Positions 53,236 to 61,891 are shown, numbered from the stretch's first letter. The stretch: 64,000 nucleotides of DNA from Allolucifera butyrica (GCF_900476375.1 NZ_UPPP01000065.1:28634-92633), one strand, 5' to 3'. Notes: a model not told the origin generated them from the letters alone. A program made the numbers and translations.

Positions 53236-54138
53236 CTACTGGACCAGTTTCGCTCCATATAGACCAAATCCCGTCGAACTCGTGGTCACATCCCCGGGCA
53301 TAACCATCTGCAAAAATTCACCGGTTACATAGTTTTGGTTGCCCTGACCGCCGGCCCCCTCCAGAAAGAAGGCGGCGAAACCGACAATTTCCACCTCAGT
53401 GCGGCCGTTTCCCGACAAAGAATCAATGACCGGCACAATAACAATCCGCGGTGAACTTCTTTTTACCGTGTCAAAAGTAGCATCCGGGTCCAGCCCGACC
53501 CGGTAGGCCACTCCCTGGCTGGTAGGCCCGGACATGTTGCCCGGCTCCGTGGAAACCGAATCACCAATCGATAAATTTCCATCATAACCATACTCAATAT
53601 TATTCCGGTACACATTCGCCCCGTTCCCCCCCAGCGCCAGTCCCCCGTAATTGCCGTTATACCCGCCGCCGGCCCCGGCTTTCAGGGTATATGACTGGCC
53701 GTAAACAAAATTCTGTTGGACAACCCCAAACGGGACAACGCCGGCAGCACTCTGGATCACCTCGATCTTCGCCTCCGCCGACGCCTGAACATCGGCGGTT
53801 TCCATCCCCCAAAGCCGGGCAAATAATAAGTCTACCCGGCGCATGGCCTTCACCGTCACGCCGGTATTGTTGTCCACGGCCTGAATATCCAGAGTGTCGG
53901 TATCCAGCCCGTTTTGCCGGGCGTAGAGAGTAGCGTCGGCAACCGCCTGCTGAGGGTCGGCGGGCAAATCCTGAACACCGGCCAGAGCCGCCGCATCCGC
54001 CAAATTCGTCAGTTGCGCCTTGGTAACGTAGAGTAAGCCAAGGTCAATGACCAGGGAGGAAAAAGCAAACAGCGTGGAAACGGCGAGCACTGTCAAAAGC
54101 GCAATATTTCCTTTTTCACTTTTTCTTTTGCTAAACAC
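53236..54138 (-). CDS. TadG-like pilus assembly protein, copy 2
   Basis: 300 residues. N-terminal Tad domain with one membrane helix (NIALLTVLAVSTLFAFSSLV) then VIDLGLLYVTKAQLTNLADA. The remainder is an extracytoplasmic domain rich in Gly and Tyr (NGNYGGLALGGNGANVYRNN). Clearly a tandem paralogue of the gene at 54168-55091; the shared tail includes GFAAFFLEG..G and NYVTGEFLQMV. Likely a minor pilin or pseudopilin-like component; its exact role is unknown. Confidence 0.85.
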   Translation of the reverse strand: MFSKRKSEKGNIALLTVLAVSTLFAFSSLVIDLGLLYVTKAQLTNLADAAALAGVQDLPADPQQAVADATLYARQNGLDTDTLDIQAVDNNTGVTVKAMRRVDLLFARLWGMETADVQASAEAKIEVIQSAAGVVPFGVVQQNFVYGQSYTLKAGAGGGYNGNYGGLALGGNGANVYRNNIEYGYDGNLSIGDSVSTEPGNMSGPTSQGVAYRVGLDPDATFDTVKRSSPRIVIVPVIDSLSGNGRTEVEIVGFAAFFLEGAGGQGNQNYVTGEFLQMVMPGDVTTSSTGFGLYGAKLVQ

Positions 54139-54167
54139 AGTGGCTTGCGCCTCCTTCCGTCAATGCC

Positions 54168-55091
54168 TCACTGAATCAAGGAAACGCCATATGCTCCATA
54201 CTCCCCGACGTTATCGGAAACATCACCCGGCTCAACCAGATGCAAAAATTCCCCGGTTACATAGTTATCAATCCCCGCTCCGCCGCAGCCTTCCAAAAAG
54301 AAGGCGGCAAACCCGACAATTTGGACATCATGCTGCCCGTCACCGTCCAGTGAATTAATGACCGGTACGACCACAATCCGCGGCGACCCTTTTTGCACGG
54401 TCTGCCAGGTTGCCGCCGGGTCCAGGCCCACCCGGTAATCAACTCCCTGCATAGTCGGTCCCGACATATTGCCGGTCTCGGTTTCCACTTCCAGCGGCAC
54501 CCAGTCAACGACCTGCAGTCTGCCCTGATACCCGTACTCAATGTTGTTCAGATAATTAGCAGCCCCCGTTCCCCCCAAAGCCAGGGCGGCAAAATTGCCG
54601 TTATAGCCGGTACCGGCTCCTAATTTCAGGCTATAGACTGCGCCATATTGAAATTCCTGCTGTACCACACCAAAAGGAACCACGCCGGAAAAACTGCTGA
54701 GCGGGCTGATCCTGGCCGTTGCCCGGGCTTGCACATCGGAGCGGCTTATGGCAAATATCCTGGCAAAATACAAATCGACCGCCCGGGTGGCCTGTACCGA
54801 CAGGACCGTATTATTATTGCTGACGCTTACATTCACGCTGTCATTGTTCTGGCCGTTCGTCGCGGCGTAGCTGGAGGCGCTGGCAACCGCCTGCTGCGGA
54901 TTGTCCGGCAAATCCTGAGCGCCGGCCAAGGCGGCGGCATCCGCCAGATTTGCCAACTGAACCTTATTGATATAAAGAACGCCAACGTCAACAACCAGGG
55001 CGGCTACCCCGAGCAATGCCGTCAGCACCAATGCGGTCAATACTGCGATCATTCCTTGTTGATTCTTTCTCCGGTCCGGCATGCGCTTCAC
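54168..55091 (-). CDS. TadG-like pilus assembly protein, copy 1
   Basis: 307 residues. N-terminal helix GMIAVLTALVLTALLGVAAL followed by VVDVGVLYINKVQLANLADA, the Tad N-terminal domain. Extracytoplasmic part shows TGYNGNFAALALGGTGAANY, NIEYGYQGRL, NMSGPTMQGVDYRVGLDP and VGFAAFFLEGCGGAG, all paralleled in copy 2. A von Willebrand factor A domain, common in TadG proteins, is not evident. Starts at the stop of the TadE gene, so the genes are coupled. Confidence 0.85.
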   Translation of the reverse strand: MKRMPDRRKNQQGMIAVLTALVLTALLGVAALVVDVGVLYINKVQLANLADAAALAGAQDLPDNPQQAVASASSYAATNGQNNDSVNVSVSNNNTVLSVQATRAVDLYFARIFAISRSDVQARATARISPLSSFSGVVPFGVVQQEFQYGAVYSLKLGAGTGYNGNFAALALGGTGAANYLNNIEYGYQGRLQVVDWVPLEVETETGNMSGPTMQGVDYRVGLDPAATWQTVQKGSPRIVVVPVINSLDGDGQHDVQIVGFAAFFLEGCGGAGIDNYVTGEFLHLVEPGDVSDNVGEYGAYGVSLIQ

Positions 55092-55493
55092 CTACTCTAC
55101 CCTCATTACAGCCTTGCCCTGGACGGTAACCGGGTTTTGCGCAAAAAACTGGCTGATTAACGGTGTAATGAGTTCTACCGGATTGCTGACCGTAACGGTA
55201 ACCGGATCACCGGGCGTACGGGTGGGCGATGGGGAAATAGTAACCGTCAACTGCCCCTGGTTAATGGTAGAGGCCGCTGCATTTACCGCGGCAATAACGG
55301 TCGCGTCGTCATTGCCTACGGCTGCCGAACGCGCTCCCTCCCGGGCCGCTTCCGTCACTACCAGGTATTGATTCATAACCCGGCCGAATTCCATCATTCC
55401 CGCTACCAACAGCAGAAAGACCGGCAACACCAGTGCAAATTCAACCATGCTTTGGCCACGGTTATTCCTGATATAAGAAACAATCCTTCGCAT
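55092..55493 (-). CDS. tadE: TadE-like pseudopilin
   Basis: 133 residues. GQSMVEFALVLPVFLLLVAG is the TadE prepilin-like signal, with the processing Glu following a Gly and a single helix. AAREGARSAAVG follows, typical of the family. Encoded just before the two TadG-like genes. Confidence 0.9.
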   Translation of the reverse strand: MRRIVSYIRNNRGQSMVEFALVLPVFLLLVAGMMEFGRVMNQYLVVTEAAREGARSAAVGNDDATVIAAVNAAASTINQGQLTVTISPSPTRTPGDPVTVTVSNPVELITPLISQFFAQNPVTVQGKAVMRVE

Positions 55494-55545
55494 CTTGCTG
55501 CGCCTCTCTTCCTGGTGAAGATTATTTAAACCCGCCTTTTAATGC

Positions 55546-55571
55546 AAAAGCCCCTGACGAGTCAGGGGCCA
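55546..55571 (-). terminator. terminator between Flp pilin and the rest of the tad genes
   Basis: GGCCCCTGACTCGTCAGGGGC on the minus strand followed by TTTTGCATT. It lies 24 bases after the pilin stop codon and could leave the pilin message more abundant than the downstream messages. Confidence 0.8.
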
Positions 55572-55594
55572 ACCTAGGGCATCTAAGTAAATTT

Positions 55595-55762
55595 TTATAG
55601 CGAACCGCTAATTTTGGTAAACATTCCGTTTAAAGTAGTTCCCATAGCAGCCAGAGTACCCATAACGACAACGGCAATAAGAGCAAGAATCAAACCATAT
55701 TCAACCATACCTTGTCCTTTTTGATTCCGGAACATCATTTTTACCATTTCCAGCAGCATCAT
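55595..55762 (-). CDS. flp: Flp-type major pilin
   Basis: 55 residues from the ATG at 55762, supported by GGGAGG eight bases upstream; longer frames to 55858 read through the promoter. The prepilin cleavage motif is KGQG/MVEYGLILALIAVV with Glu at +3 followed by Tyr (EY), the Flp signature. Hydrophobic helix then a short tail (FTKISGSL). Assembled by the tad gene products. Confidence 0.92.
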   Translation of the reverse strand: MMLLEMVKMMFRNQKGQGMVEYGLILALIAVVVMGTLAAMGTTLNGMFTKISGSL

Positions 55763-55964
55763 TTTTACAACCTCCCGGTTAATTGATTTTCGGTTCCGAT
55801 TCGGAAAGGATTGGCTTCTTCTTGATGTTATTGTAGCAAATTTCCTTATGGATTCCATCGGCCGTAAGTCTTATTCCAGCTGAGGGAAAGGTCCTGATTT
55901 AGTTCTGGGACTTTAGTCGAAATTAGTCGAACTGAGTCTAACGTCCTACCATTGCGTCCTAAAC

Positions 55965-56948
55965 TTACACGTCAATATTGACGATTTTACGAACAATAAA
56001 AATACCGGTCAACTGACTGACGACGGCGGCCAGCAGCAGCATTTTTCCTAACGGATGAGTAAACAGCACCGTAATATACCCCGGATTCATCGCATATAAA
56101 ACGACCCCGAGCGCAACCGGCAAAATGCTGATTAATAATCCTGAAATCCGACCTTGCGCCGTCAGCGTCCGGATTTGCCCCTTAATTTTCACCCGCTCCC
56201 GGATTGTACCGGCAATGCTGTCCAGGACTTCCGCCAGATTGCCGCCAACCTGCCGTTGAATCAATACGGCAGTCACAACCAGGTCAAGGTCGTCACTGTC
56301 CACCCGTTTAGCCAGGTTATTCATGGCCTGCTCGGTGGCCACCCCTAAATTCATCTCTTTCAATACCCGGCCAAATTCCTCCGAAACCGGGGGCAGCATT
56401 TCCCTGGCGACCATCTCCATGGCCTGCATAAAACTATAGCCAGTCCGTAACGAATTGGCAATCAGAACCAGCGCATCGCCTAATTGCCCGTTGAACGCTT
56501 TGGCCCGCCGGGCAATTTTTACCCGCAGCAGCATAACTGGCAGCAAGTAGCCGGTGATTCCTCCCGTTATCGCCAGAAACGCCTTGCCACCGCTTAGGAC
56601 AAACGGCAGCATGGCCCCGATGATTACCAGCCCGACACAGAGGGTGATAAATTCCGAACCCCGCAACGGAATGCCGGCTTGAATCATCTTGTGCTCCATA
56701 CGGCGCGACCATTGAAACGATTCGAAATAATGGCTGAACCAGCGCACCGCAGCGCGCCAGCCAGTTAGCTCCGTGCTGCGTTTTCCGGCTTGACCGGGCA
56801 CTGCCGCGCCGTTATTCGCCGGTCTCTGCTCAACATAGAGGTCCATGCGGCGGCTGACTTGCCTGTGCCCGGCCGTAAGGGAATAATAAACGGCCAGCAT
56901 TAGGATGATCATGATCAGAAACACCATAATGGGAATCATCAGAACCAT
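55965..56948 (-). CDS. tadB: Tad pilus assembly membrane protein (TadB-type, T2SF domain)
   Basis: 327 residues. Helix at the N-terminus (IPIMVFLIMIILMLAVYYSL), paired helices at about 105-145, a T2SF domain (LIANSLRTGYSFMQAMEMVA; QRQVGGNLAEVLDSIAGTIR) and two C-terminal helices. Paired with TadC-type protein in the platform. Ribosome site GAAGGGGGG. First gene of this locus on the minus strand; the pilin follows after a 200-base gap. Confidence 0.88.
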   Translation of the reverse strand: MVLMIPIMVFLIMIILMLAVYYSLTAGHRQVSRRMDLYVEQRPANNGAAVPGQAGKRSTELTGWRAAVRWFSHYFESFQWSRRMEHKMIQAGIPLRGSEFITLCVGLVIIGAMLPFVLSGGKAFLAITGGITGYLLPVMLLRVKIARRAKAFNGQLGDALVLIANSLRTGYSFMQAMEMVAREMLPPVSEEFGRVLKEMNLGVATEQAMNNLAKRVDSDDLDLVVTAVLIQRQVGGNLAEVLDSIAGTIRERVKIKGQIRTLTAQGRISGLLISILPVALGVVLYAMNPGYITVLFTHPLGKMLLLAAVVSQLTGIFIVRKIVNIDV

Positions 56949-56964
56949 GGATATCCCCCCTTCG

Positions 56965-57088
56965 GGAGCCTGCTTAAAAAGATGCGGATACTAGGCGCGG
57001 CGAGCATTCGAACGAAGGCGTACTCGGGGGTACGTTGAGTGAGGACGCGCAGCCGCAACAACGTAGACGCGCTTTTTAAGCAGGCTCC
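56965..57088. repeat. long inverted-repeat intergenic element
   Basis: Outer arms GGAGCCTGCTTAAAAAG (56965-56981) and CTTTTTAAGCAGGCTCC (57072-57088) pair at all 17 positions. The 90-base interior is GC-rich and contains a smaller GCGTAC..GTACGT stem. It can fold as one long hairpin, followed on the plus strand by TTTTCTTTT. It lies upstream of tadB. Confidence 0.75.
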
Positions 57089-57190
57089 TTTTCTTTTAGT
57101 ATAGCATTGGCCATGATTCGCCTGTATCGTCCCCAGGTCTTATTCTCCTGGGCGCACAGTCCCGCCTTAACTAGGCATACAGTCCCGGTA

Positions 57191-57254
57191 TGAGAAAAAC
57201 CGTGTGCGGTTTTTCGGCATGTGGCGCAGGGCTCAGGGCTCAGGGCGCGGAAAC
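57191..57254. repeat. dispersed hairpin repeat, copy I
   Basis: GAAAAACCGTGTGCGGTTTTTC hairpin followed by GGCGCAGGGCTCAGGGCTCA and GGGCGCGGAAAC. The GGGCTCA unit is doubled here. Confidence 0.65.
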
Positions 57255-57255
57255 T

Positions 57256-57293
57256 AAAAAACTCGCAGACTTAAATCGCCTGGGAGTTTTTCT
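57256..57293 (-). terminator. terminator of the molybdenum hydroxylase operon
   Basis: AAAACTCCCAG..CTGCGAGTTTT stem on the minus strand, followed by T residues, directly after the small-subunit stop. Confidence 0.7.
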
Positions 57294-57301
57294 TCTTCAA
57301 A

Positions 57302-57769
57302 CTATCCGGAATGCAAGAGAGACCGGACAGCCCGTTTTATTTCTTCGAAGCTGGTGCAGCGGCAAATATTGGATTGCAGCCAGACTTCGATCCGGTTGTC
57401 GTCGGCATCGGGATGCAGACTGATCAAGGCATGGCAAACCATAAGAAACCCGGATGTGCAATAGCCGCACTGAAAAGCCCCATTGCTGACGAAAGCACTC
57501 TGCACAGAAGAATTCGTCAGCCCCTCGACGGTGGTTATTTGATGCCCGACTGCTTCGACAGCCAGCATCAGGCAGGATTTCATGGGCCATCCGTCGATCA
57601 GAACGGTACAGGCGCCGCAGTCTCCATTTTCACAGCCTGGTTTGGCCCCGGTCAGCCCCAGTTCCCTCCGCAAAACATGGAGTAACGTATCGGCAGCCCG
57701 GACACAAACACTGCTTTTCATCTTATTAACCTCTAACTCGATTACCGCTTTCCCTTCCACTTTAAACAT
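57302..57769 (-). CDS. molybdenum hydroxylase, [2Fe-2S] subunit
   Basis: 155 residues, CoxS/XdhC-type electron-transfer subunit. The plant-type ferredoxin cluster ligands are in GCENGDCGACTVLIDGWPMKSC (about 45-66, Cys pattern C..C..C...C). The second cluster is in QCGYCTSGFL and NICRCTS. It passes electrons from the molybdopterin subunit to the FAD subunit. Its start overlaps the end of the FAD-subunit gene (eight bases). Confidence 0.94.
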   Translation of the reverse strand: MFKVEGKAVIELEVNKMKSSVCVRAADTLLHVLRRELGLTGAKPGCENGDCGACTVLIDGWPMKSCLMLAVEAVGHQITTVEGLTNSSVQSAFVSNGAFQCGYCTSGFLMVCHALISLHPDADDNRIEVWLQSNICRCTSFEEIKRAVRSLLHSG

Positions 57770-58604
57770 TCCCCACCTCGTCCTGCGCTGCCAGCAGCTT
57801 CATAAGCAGGGCGGAGAGCACAAATCGCCGGTATTCCGGCATTCCGGCAACATTATTGAGTACGGGCGCCGGGATGGCGGCAAGCGCCTTTTCTACCCGA
57901 TAGGCATAAGGCCGGCCCGCTTCGTTCAATCTCTTCTCCATCTGCGGGGAACGAAACGGAAAGGCACAGACGCCGCTTAAAGCCAGCCGGATTTGTCCCT
58001 CTTGTCTGAGCGACGTGAGCGTAACTAAAGGATAATCAATTTTTTCATTTCTCGTTTTTTTTATATGTACATGGGGCAATTGCAGATAACTTCTATCGAT
58101 GATGAACTGAACGATGCATTCGCCCCGGTTTAGTTGCAGTTTTCTATCAAAAACCTGACTGATTGGCACTTGCCGTTGTCCATACTCCCCGGCGACAACC
58201 GCACTGCCATCCGCTAAAAGAAGCGGCAGCAGTGTCTCGTGGTAAATAATTTTGCCGCACAGATTCCCTCCGATGGTTATCTTGCCTTGCGCCGTATGGT
58301 CCGCAACCCGGGCGCAAACCTTGCCCAGAAGAGGAAAGAGGCCACCGTCCGTTATCCGGGTCAGCGAAACGCAGGCTCCGATGATTAAGTTGTTGCCTGA
58401 TAAATCCAGGGCCTGGCATTCCGGTATGTCTTTCAAATCAATGACCGCCCCGGTATAGATAGTCCCCATTCTGGCCCCGGTAATGATTTCCGTTCCGCCG
58501 CCAAAGTATAACGGCTCCTTTCCGGCACTGTCAATCTGGTTGAATAGCCGGACTGCGTCCTGTATCCTGCCGGGCCGGTAGTAATCAAAATCAAAGGGTA
58601 TCAT
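57762..58604 (-). CDS. molybdenum hydroxylase, FAD-binding subunit
   Basis: 280 residues, CoxM/XdhB family. FAD contacts are in PLYFGGGTEIITGAR (about 30-45) and ITIGGNLCGKIIYHETL (about 110). C-terminal CO_deh_flav_C part is present. The ATG at 58604 follows GGAGGGG; the frame includes one TTG before it. Overlaps the end of the large subunit gene (14 bases). Confidence 0.92.
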   Translation of the reverse strand: MIPFDFDYYRPGRIQDAVRLFNQIDSAGKEPLYFGGGTEIITGARMGTIYTGAVIDLKDIPECQALDLSGNNLIIGACVSLTRITDGGLFPLLGKVCARVADHTAQGKITIGGNLCGKIIYHETLLPLLLADGSAVVAGEYGQRQVPISQVFDRKLQLNRGECIVQFIIDRSYLQLPHVHIKKTRNEKIDYPLVTLTSLRQEGQIRLALSGVCAFPFRSPQMEKRLNEAGRPYAYRVEKALAAIPAPVLNNVAGMPEYRRFVLSALLMKLLAAQDEVGNV

Positions 58605-60927
58605 CAAACCCCTCCGTCGAAACTCTCCAGATTGATTCCGGAACGAGCGGTAAAAAATTCAGTTCTGCCTGTGCCGCTGCCGACAGGGCATTAGCCAGTG
58701 CGGCGGGAATACCGATTATGCCGTGTTCTCCCAGTCCTCTGGCTCCATACGGAGCTTCCCGCTGAGGGGTCTCTACAAACTGCACTAAATAATGCGGTGT
58801 CTCGCCATAATGCATGACTTTGTAGTTTCGCAGGCGAATCTCCGCCAGTTTTCCCGCTGCCGAATACCGGAACTCCTCCCGGGTTCCTAACCCGAGCCCC
58901 ATACACATTCCGCCCCGGACCTGACCTTCGGCCAGTTCCGGATTGATGACCTTGCCGGCATCAAGTACCGTGGCGGCTTTTCTCAACCGGTAGGTATAAT
59001 CCCGCGTATCCAATTCGACTTCGACGGCCTGCGCGCCAACCGTCCAGTACGGTCCGGGCTTGCCGGCCCCGGTATAAGGGTCAAGCAAAGTAATGCCGGG
59101 CATCACAAAACCGCCGCTGCCGATGACCGGACCTCCCGTGCTACTGCCGTCGGCCTGCCGGCAGCCATGAACGATCTCCTTAAAGGAGATGCAAAGATCC
59201 GGATTGTTTGGAAAGTAAACCAGTTCATTGCCTACGGCCAGTTCCCGGGGCGAACAATGCAAAGCTGCGGCAGCGGCCTTTTTTAATTTGGCAATCAGGT
59301 CATCCGCTGCCGCCAAAACAGCGTTGCCTGCCAAAAACGTAGTCATACTGGCGACCGTTTTCCAGTGTTTCGGACTAACCTGGGTATCTACTTCCCTAAC
59401 GACATGAATGCGGTCAATATCCATTTTTAGTTTTTCAGCCAATATTTGGGCCAACGTCGTTTTCATTCCCGAACCGATTTCCACGGCGCCACAGTTAAGG
59501 TTGAGACTGCCGTCCGGATTCATAGTCACTATAGCACCCGCCGAAGCGTCAGGCGGAGAATCGGATGTTTTCCAAAAACAGGCGATACCTTTGGCGACAA
59601 CTTTTCCATCGCCGGTTTTCCGCCTCACGCCTTCATCCCAGTTTACGAGTTTGCGAAGTTTTCTCAGGCATTGTTGCAAATCTCCCACGTTACTTTGTGT
59701 TATCTGGACCCGGGTAGGGGAAGTATCTCCCGGTAAAATAGCATTTCTCAGTCTCAGTTCCAAGGGGTCCATTCCCAGAGTGTGCGCCAATTTATCGATT
59801 GCCCGTTCCATACAAAAGTTGTACGCCACATGGCCGAATCCCCGGAAAGCGGTGGCATAACAATGATTTGTGTAAATGCACACTGCTTCACACCGGACAT
59901 GCTCAAAGTTATACGGACCGGTGCAATCCGCCGCCATGGCTTTCGCCAGCCGCGGGCCGAGACCGGCATACGCCCCTGTATCGACATGATAAATGATGTC
60001 GGCTGCTTTAAACTCTCCGTCTTTCGTCGCGCCCAGCTTAATCTTCGCCTCCAATCCGGCGTGACAGGGAGAGGCTGCGAAATCCTGCTCCCGGGTATTG
60101 GCAACCCGGACCAACTTCCCGTTCACTGCTTTCGATGCCATATAGGCGAGAAGTTCGAGCTGCAATGTGGCCTTGCCGCCAAACCCGCCGCCAACCAATG
60201 GAGTCTTAACCACCACCCGGCTTTCGTCAACATTGGCATAGTGGCTGATTTTATCCCGGATTTCAAAAGGCGCCTGGGTGGAAGTATAAATTAGTATTGT
60301 GCCGCTTGGCAGAATTTCCGCTTTGGCATTTCTGGGCTCCATCGCTACATGGTCCGACTGGGGCAAGCGGATATCGGCCTCAATGATTACCTCACTTGTT
60401 TCCCATCCCTTAAGCAAATCGCCTTTGGCAATATTCACCCGGCCGCAAATGTTGCTGCCGGGTTCGGGATAAACATCAGGAACCGCCCGCTTATATTGGC
60501 CAAGGTCCGGGTGAATCAGCGGCGCCTCTTCTTTGAGCGCCTCGGCTGTGGAATTTACTGCGGGCAATAACTCATAGATCACCTTGATTAATCCGGCAGC
60601 CTGCATCGCCGCCGCTTCCCTGTTGGCAATCACCAGCGCAACAGGCTCGCCGAAATACCGGACCTTATCCCGCGCCAGCGGTGGCCGGTCTTCCAGAATG
60701 GACCCACATAACCGGGGAAAATCCTTCCCGGTTACTACCGCTTCTACGCCGGGCACAGCCAAAGCCCCGGAAATGTCGATGGATACGATCCCGGCATGGG
60801 CATGAGGACTATTTACCATACTGGTATAAAGCATACCCGGAAACAGGTAATCATCATTGTACTTCGCAGCGCCTGTCACCTTATCCCATGCTTCTTTCCT
60901 GGGTACGCTCCGTCCCACGGTTTCCAT
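58591..60927 (-). CDS. molybdenum hydroxylase, molybdopterin subunit (xanthine dehydrogenase family)
   Basis: 778 residues, full length. Cofactor and substrate regions are GGGFGGKATLQLE (about 243), AFRGFGHVAYNFCMERAIDK (about 360), and the base catalyst Glu in ARGLGEHGIIG near the C-terminus. The family includes xanthine, nicotinate, hydroxybenzoyl-CoA and CO enzymes; the sequence favours the xanthine/purine or nicotinate side but the substrate is not determined. AGGAGATTGATTTT precedes the ATG. The gene order large-medium-small on one operon is uncommon but seen in clostridia. Confidence 0.92.
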   Translation of the reverse strand: METVGRSVPRKEAWDKVTGAAKYNDDYLFPGMLYTSMVNSPHAHAGIVSIDISGALAVPGVEAVVTGKDFPRLCGSILEDRPPLARDKVRYFGEPVALVIANREAAAMQAAGLIKVIYELLPAVNSTAEALKEEAPLIHPDLGQYKRAVPDVYPEPGSNICGRVNIAKGDLLKGWETSEVIIEADIRLPQSDHVAMEPRNAKAEILPSGTILIYTSTQAPFEIRDKISHYANVDESRVVVKTPLVGGGFGGKATLQLELLAYMASKAVNGKLVRVANTREQDFAASPCHAGLEAKIKLGATKDGEFKAADIIYHVDTGAYAGLGPRLAKAMAADCTGPYNFEHVRCEAVCIYTNHCYATAFRGFGHVAYNFCMERAIDKLAHTLGMDPLELRLRNAILPGDTSPTRVQITQSNVGDLQQCLRKLRKLVNWDEGVRRKTGDGKVVAKGIACFWKTSDSPPDASAGAIVTMNPDGSLNLNCGAVEIGSGMKTTLAQILAEKLKMDIDRIHVVREVDTQVSPKHWKTVASMTTFLAGNAVLAAADDLIAKLKKAAAAALHCSPRELAVGNELVYFPNNPDLCISFKEIVHGCRQADGSSTGGPVIGSGGFVMPGITLLDPYTGAGKPGPYWTVGAQAVEVELDTRDYTYRLRKAATVLDAGKVINPELAEGQVRGGMCMGLGLGTREEFRYSAAGKLAEIRLRNYKVMHYGETPHYLVQFVETPQREAPYGARGLGEHGIIGIPAALANALSAAAQAELNFLPLVPESIWRVSTEGFDDTL

Positions 60928-61231
60928 AAAATCAATCTCCTAAAAAGCTTCGGTAAACTTTGTGGCTCTATAAAGCGGTGTTGCGGCGCTTATAACGAAT
61001 CGCTGCTTATTTTAGTCTATTTTATTGCCATCCCGCAGGAATTAGAACCCTTAACCGGCTAAACCGTTAATTATATGGCTATCTCATTCGGTGAGAAGTC
61101 CCCATCCAAATTTTTGATGGTTTTTGATTAAGGGTGTAGAATATTGCGAATCTATAGCCTTCAACAAAGAAAAAAGCCACTGAATCAGTGGCTTGGAAAC
61201 AATCGAGCTTATGTAATATGTAATTATTTGG
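60928..61231. other. gene-free interval upstream of the molybdenum hydroxylase
   Basis: 304 bases. It holds the operon promoter (not clearly visible), a small inverted repeat TTAACCGGCTAAACCGTTAA at 61049-61068, and the terminator of the porin-like gene at 61170-61194. Nothing else was recognised. Confidence 0.5.
61170..61194 (-). terminator. terminator of the outer-membrane protein gene
   Basis: AAGCCACTG ATT CAGTGGCTT followed by TTTTCTTTG on the minus strand, 38 bases after the stop codon. Confidence 0.9.
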
Positions 61232-61891
61232 TTAAAATTTATAGGTTATGCCAAGACCTAATCCTTTAGCTGTTGCATCTACATTATAGCCATATAAATT
61301 TAAATTTTTACCCTGAGTTCTGCGATAATCTAAGTTAAGTTCCAGGTTAGGAGCAATTTCTTGTGACAGCCCTACTTTCCAATTAGTAAAATCCGATGCT
61401 ATACCAACCTGAGCATAGGCAGTCGTCTTATCCGCGATTTTAGTGCTGCCAACCAATCCAAATTGCAGTTCGTTTTTTGAATCTGAAGCATTTCCGTAAT
61501 AGTTGCTATTAGAAATTCCTTTAATCTTTACAAGACCTGCATAAGCAGAAATATTATTATCCAATTTGTACAATACGTTGAATTCCTGAGTTTTTAGTTC
61601 GAAGTTCTCTACATCTCCGGCACTGTATACCTTATCTGCAGACTTAGCATTAAAACCAGCATACTGAAAAGCAAAGTTATTCCCTAATCCGGTGGTAATA
61701 CCCCAATCCCAGTTACCCTTTATACCATAACCAGTGCTACCAAGATTGTCCTCTACATAATTATCCGCATTTCTCCAGGTCAAATCGACCGAAGTTTTTC
61801 CCGCTGAGTAATCGGTTTGCGGTGCAGCAAAGCCAACACTAGCTGTTAAAATAGTTGCTATTGCAATTGCAAGTAAAGCTGTTTTTTTCAT
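61232..61891 (-). CDS. outer-membrane beta-barrel protein
   Basis: 219 residues. Signal peptide KKTALLAIAIATILTASVGFA with cleavage after A-F-A. The mature part alternates polar and aromatic residues in short strands (LTWRNADNYVEDNLG, FAFQYAGFNAK, NVLYKLDNNISAYAGLVKI, AYAQVGIASDFTNWKVGL) and ends in ITYKF, a terminal aromatic as for Bam substrates. Size fits an 8- to 10-stranded barrel. GGGAGAG precedes the ATG at 61891; the frame extends further without a site. It supports a diderm cell envelope. Confidence 0.85.
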   Translation of the reverse strand: MKKTALLAIAIATILTASVGFAAPQTDYSAGKTSVDLTWRNADNYVEDNLGSTGYGIKGNWDWGITTGLGNNFAFQYAGFNAKSADKVYSAGDVENFELKTQEFNVLYKLDNNISAYAGLVKIKGISNSNYYGNASDSKNELQFGLVGSTKIADKTTAYAQVGIASDFTNWKVGLSQEIAPNLELNLDYRRTQGKNLNLYGYNVDATAKGLGLGITYKF

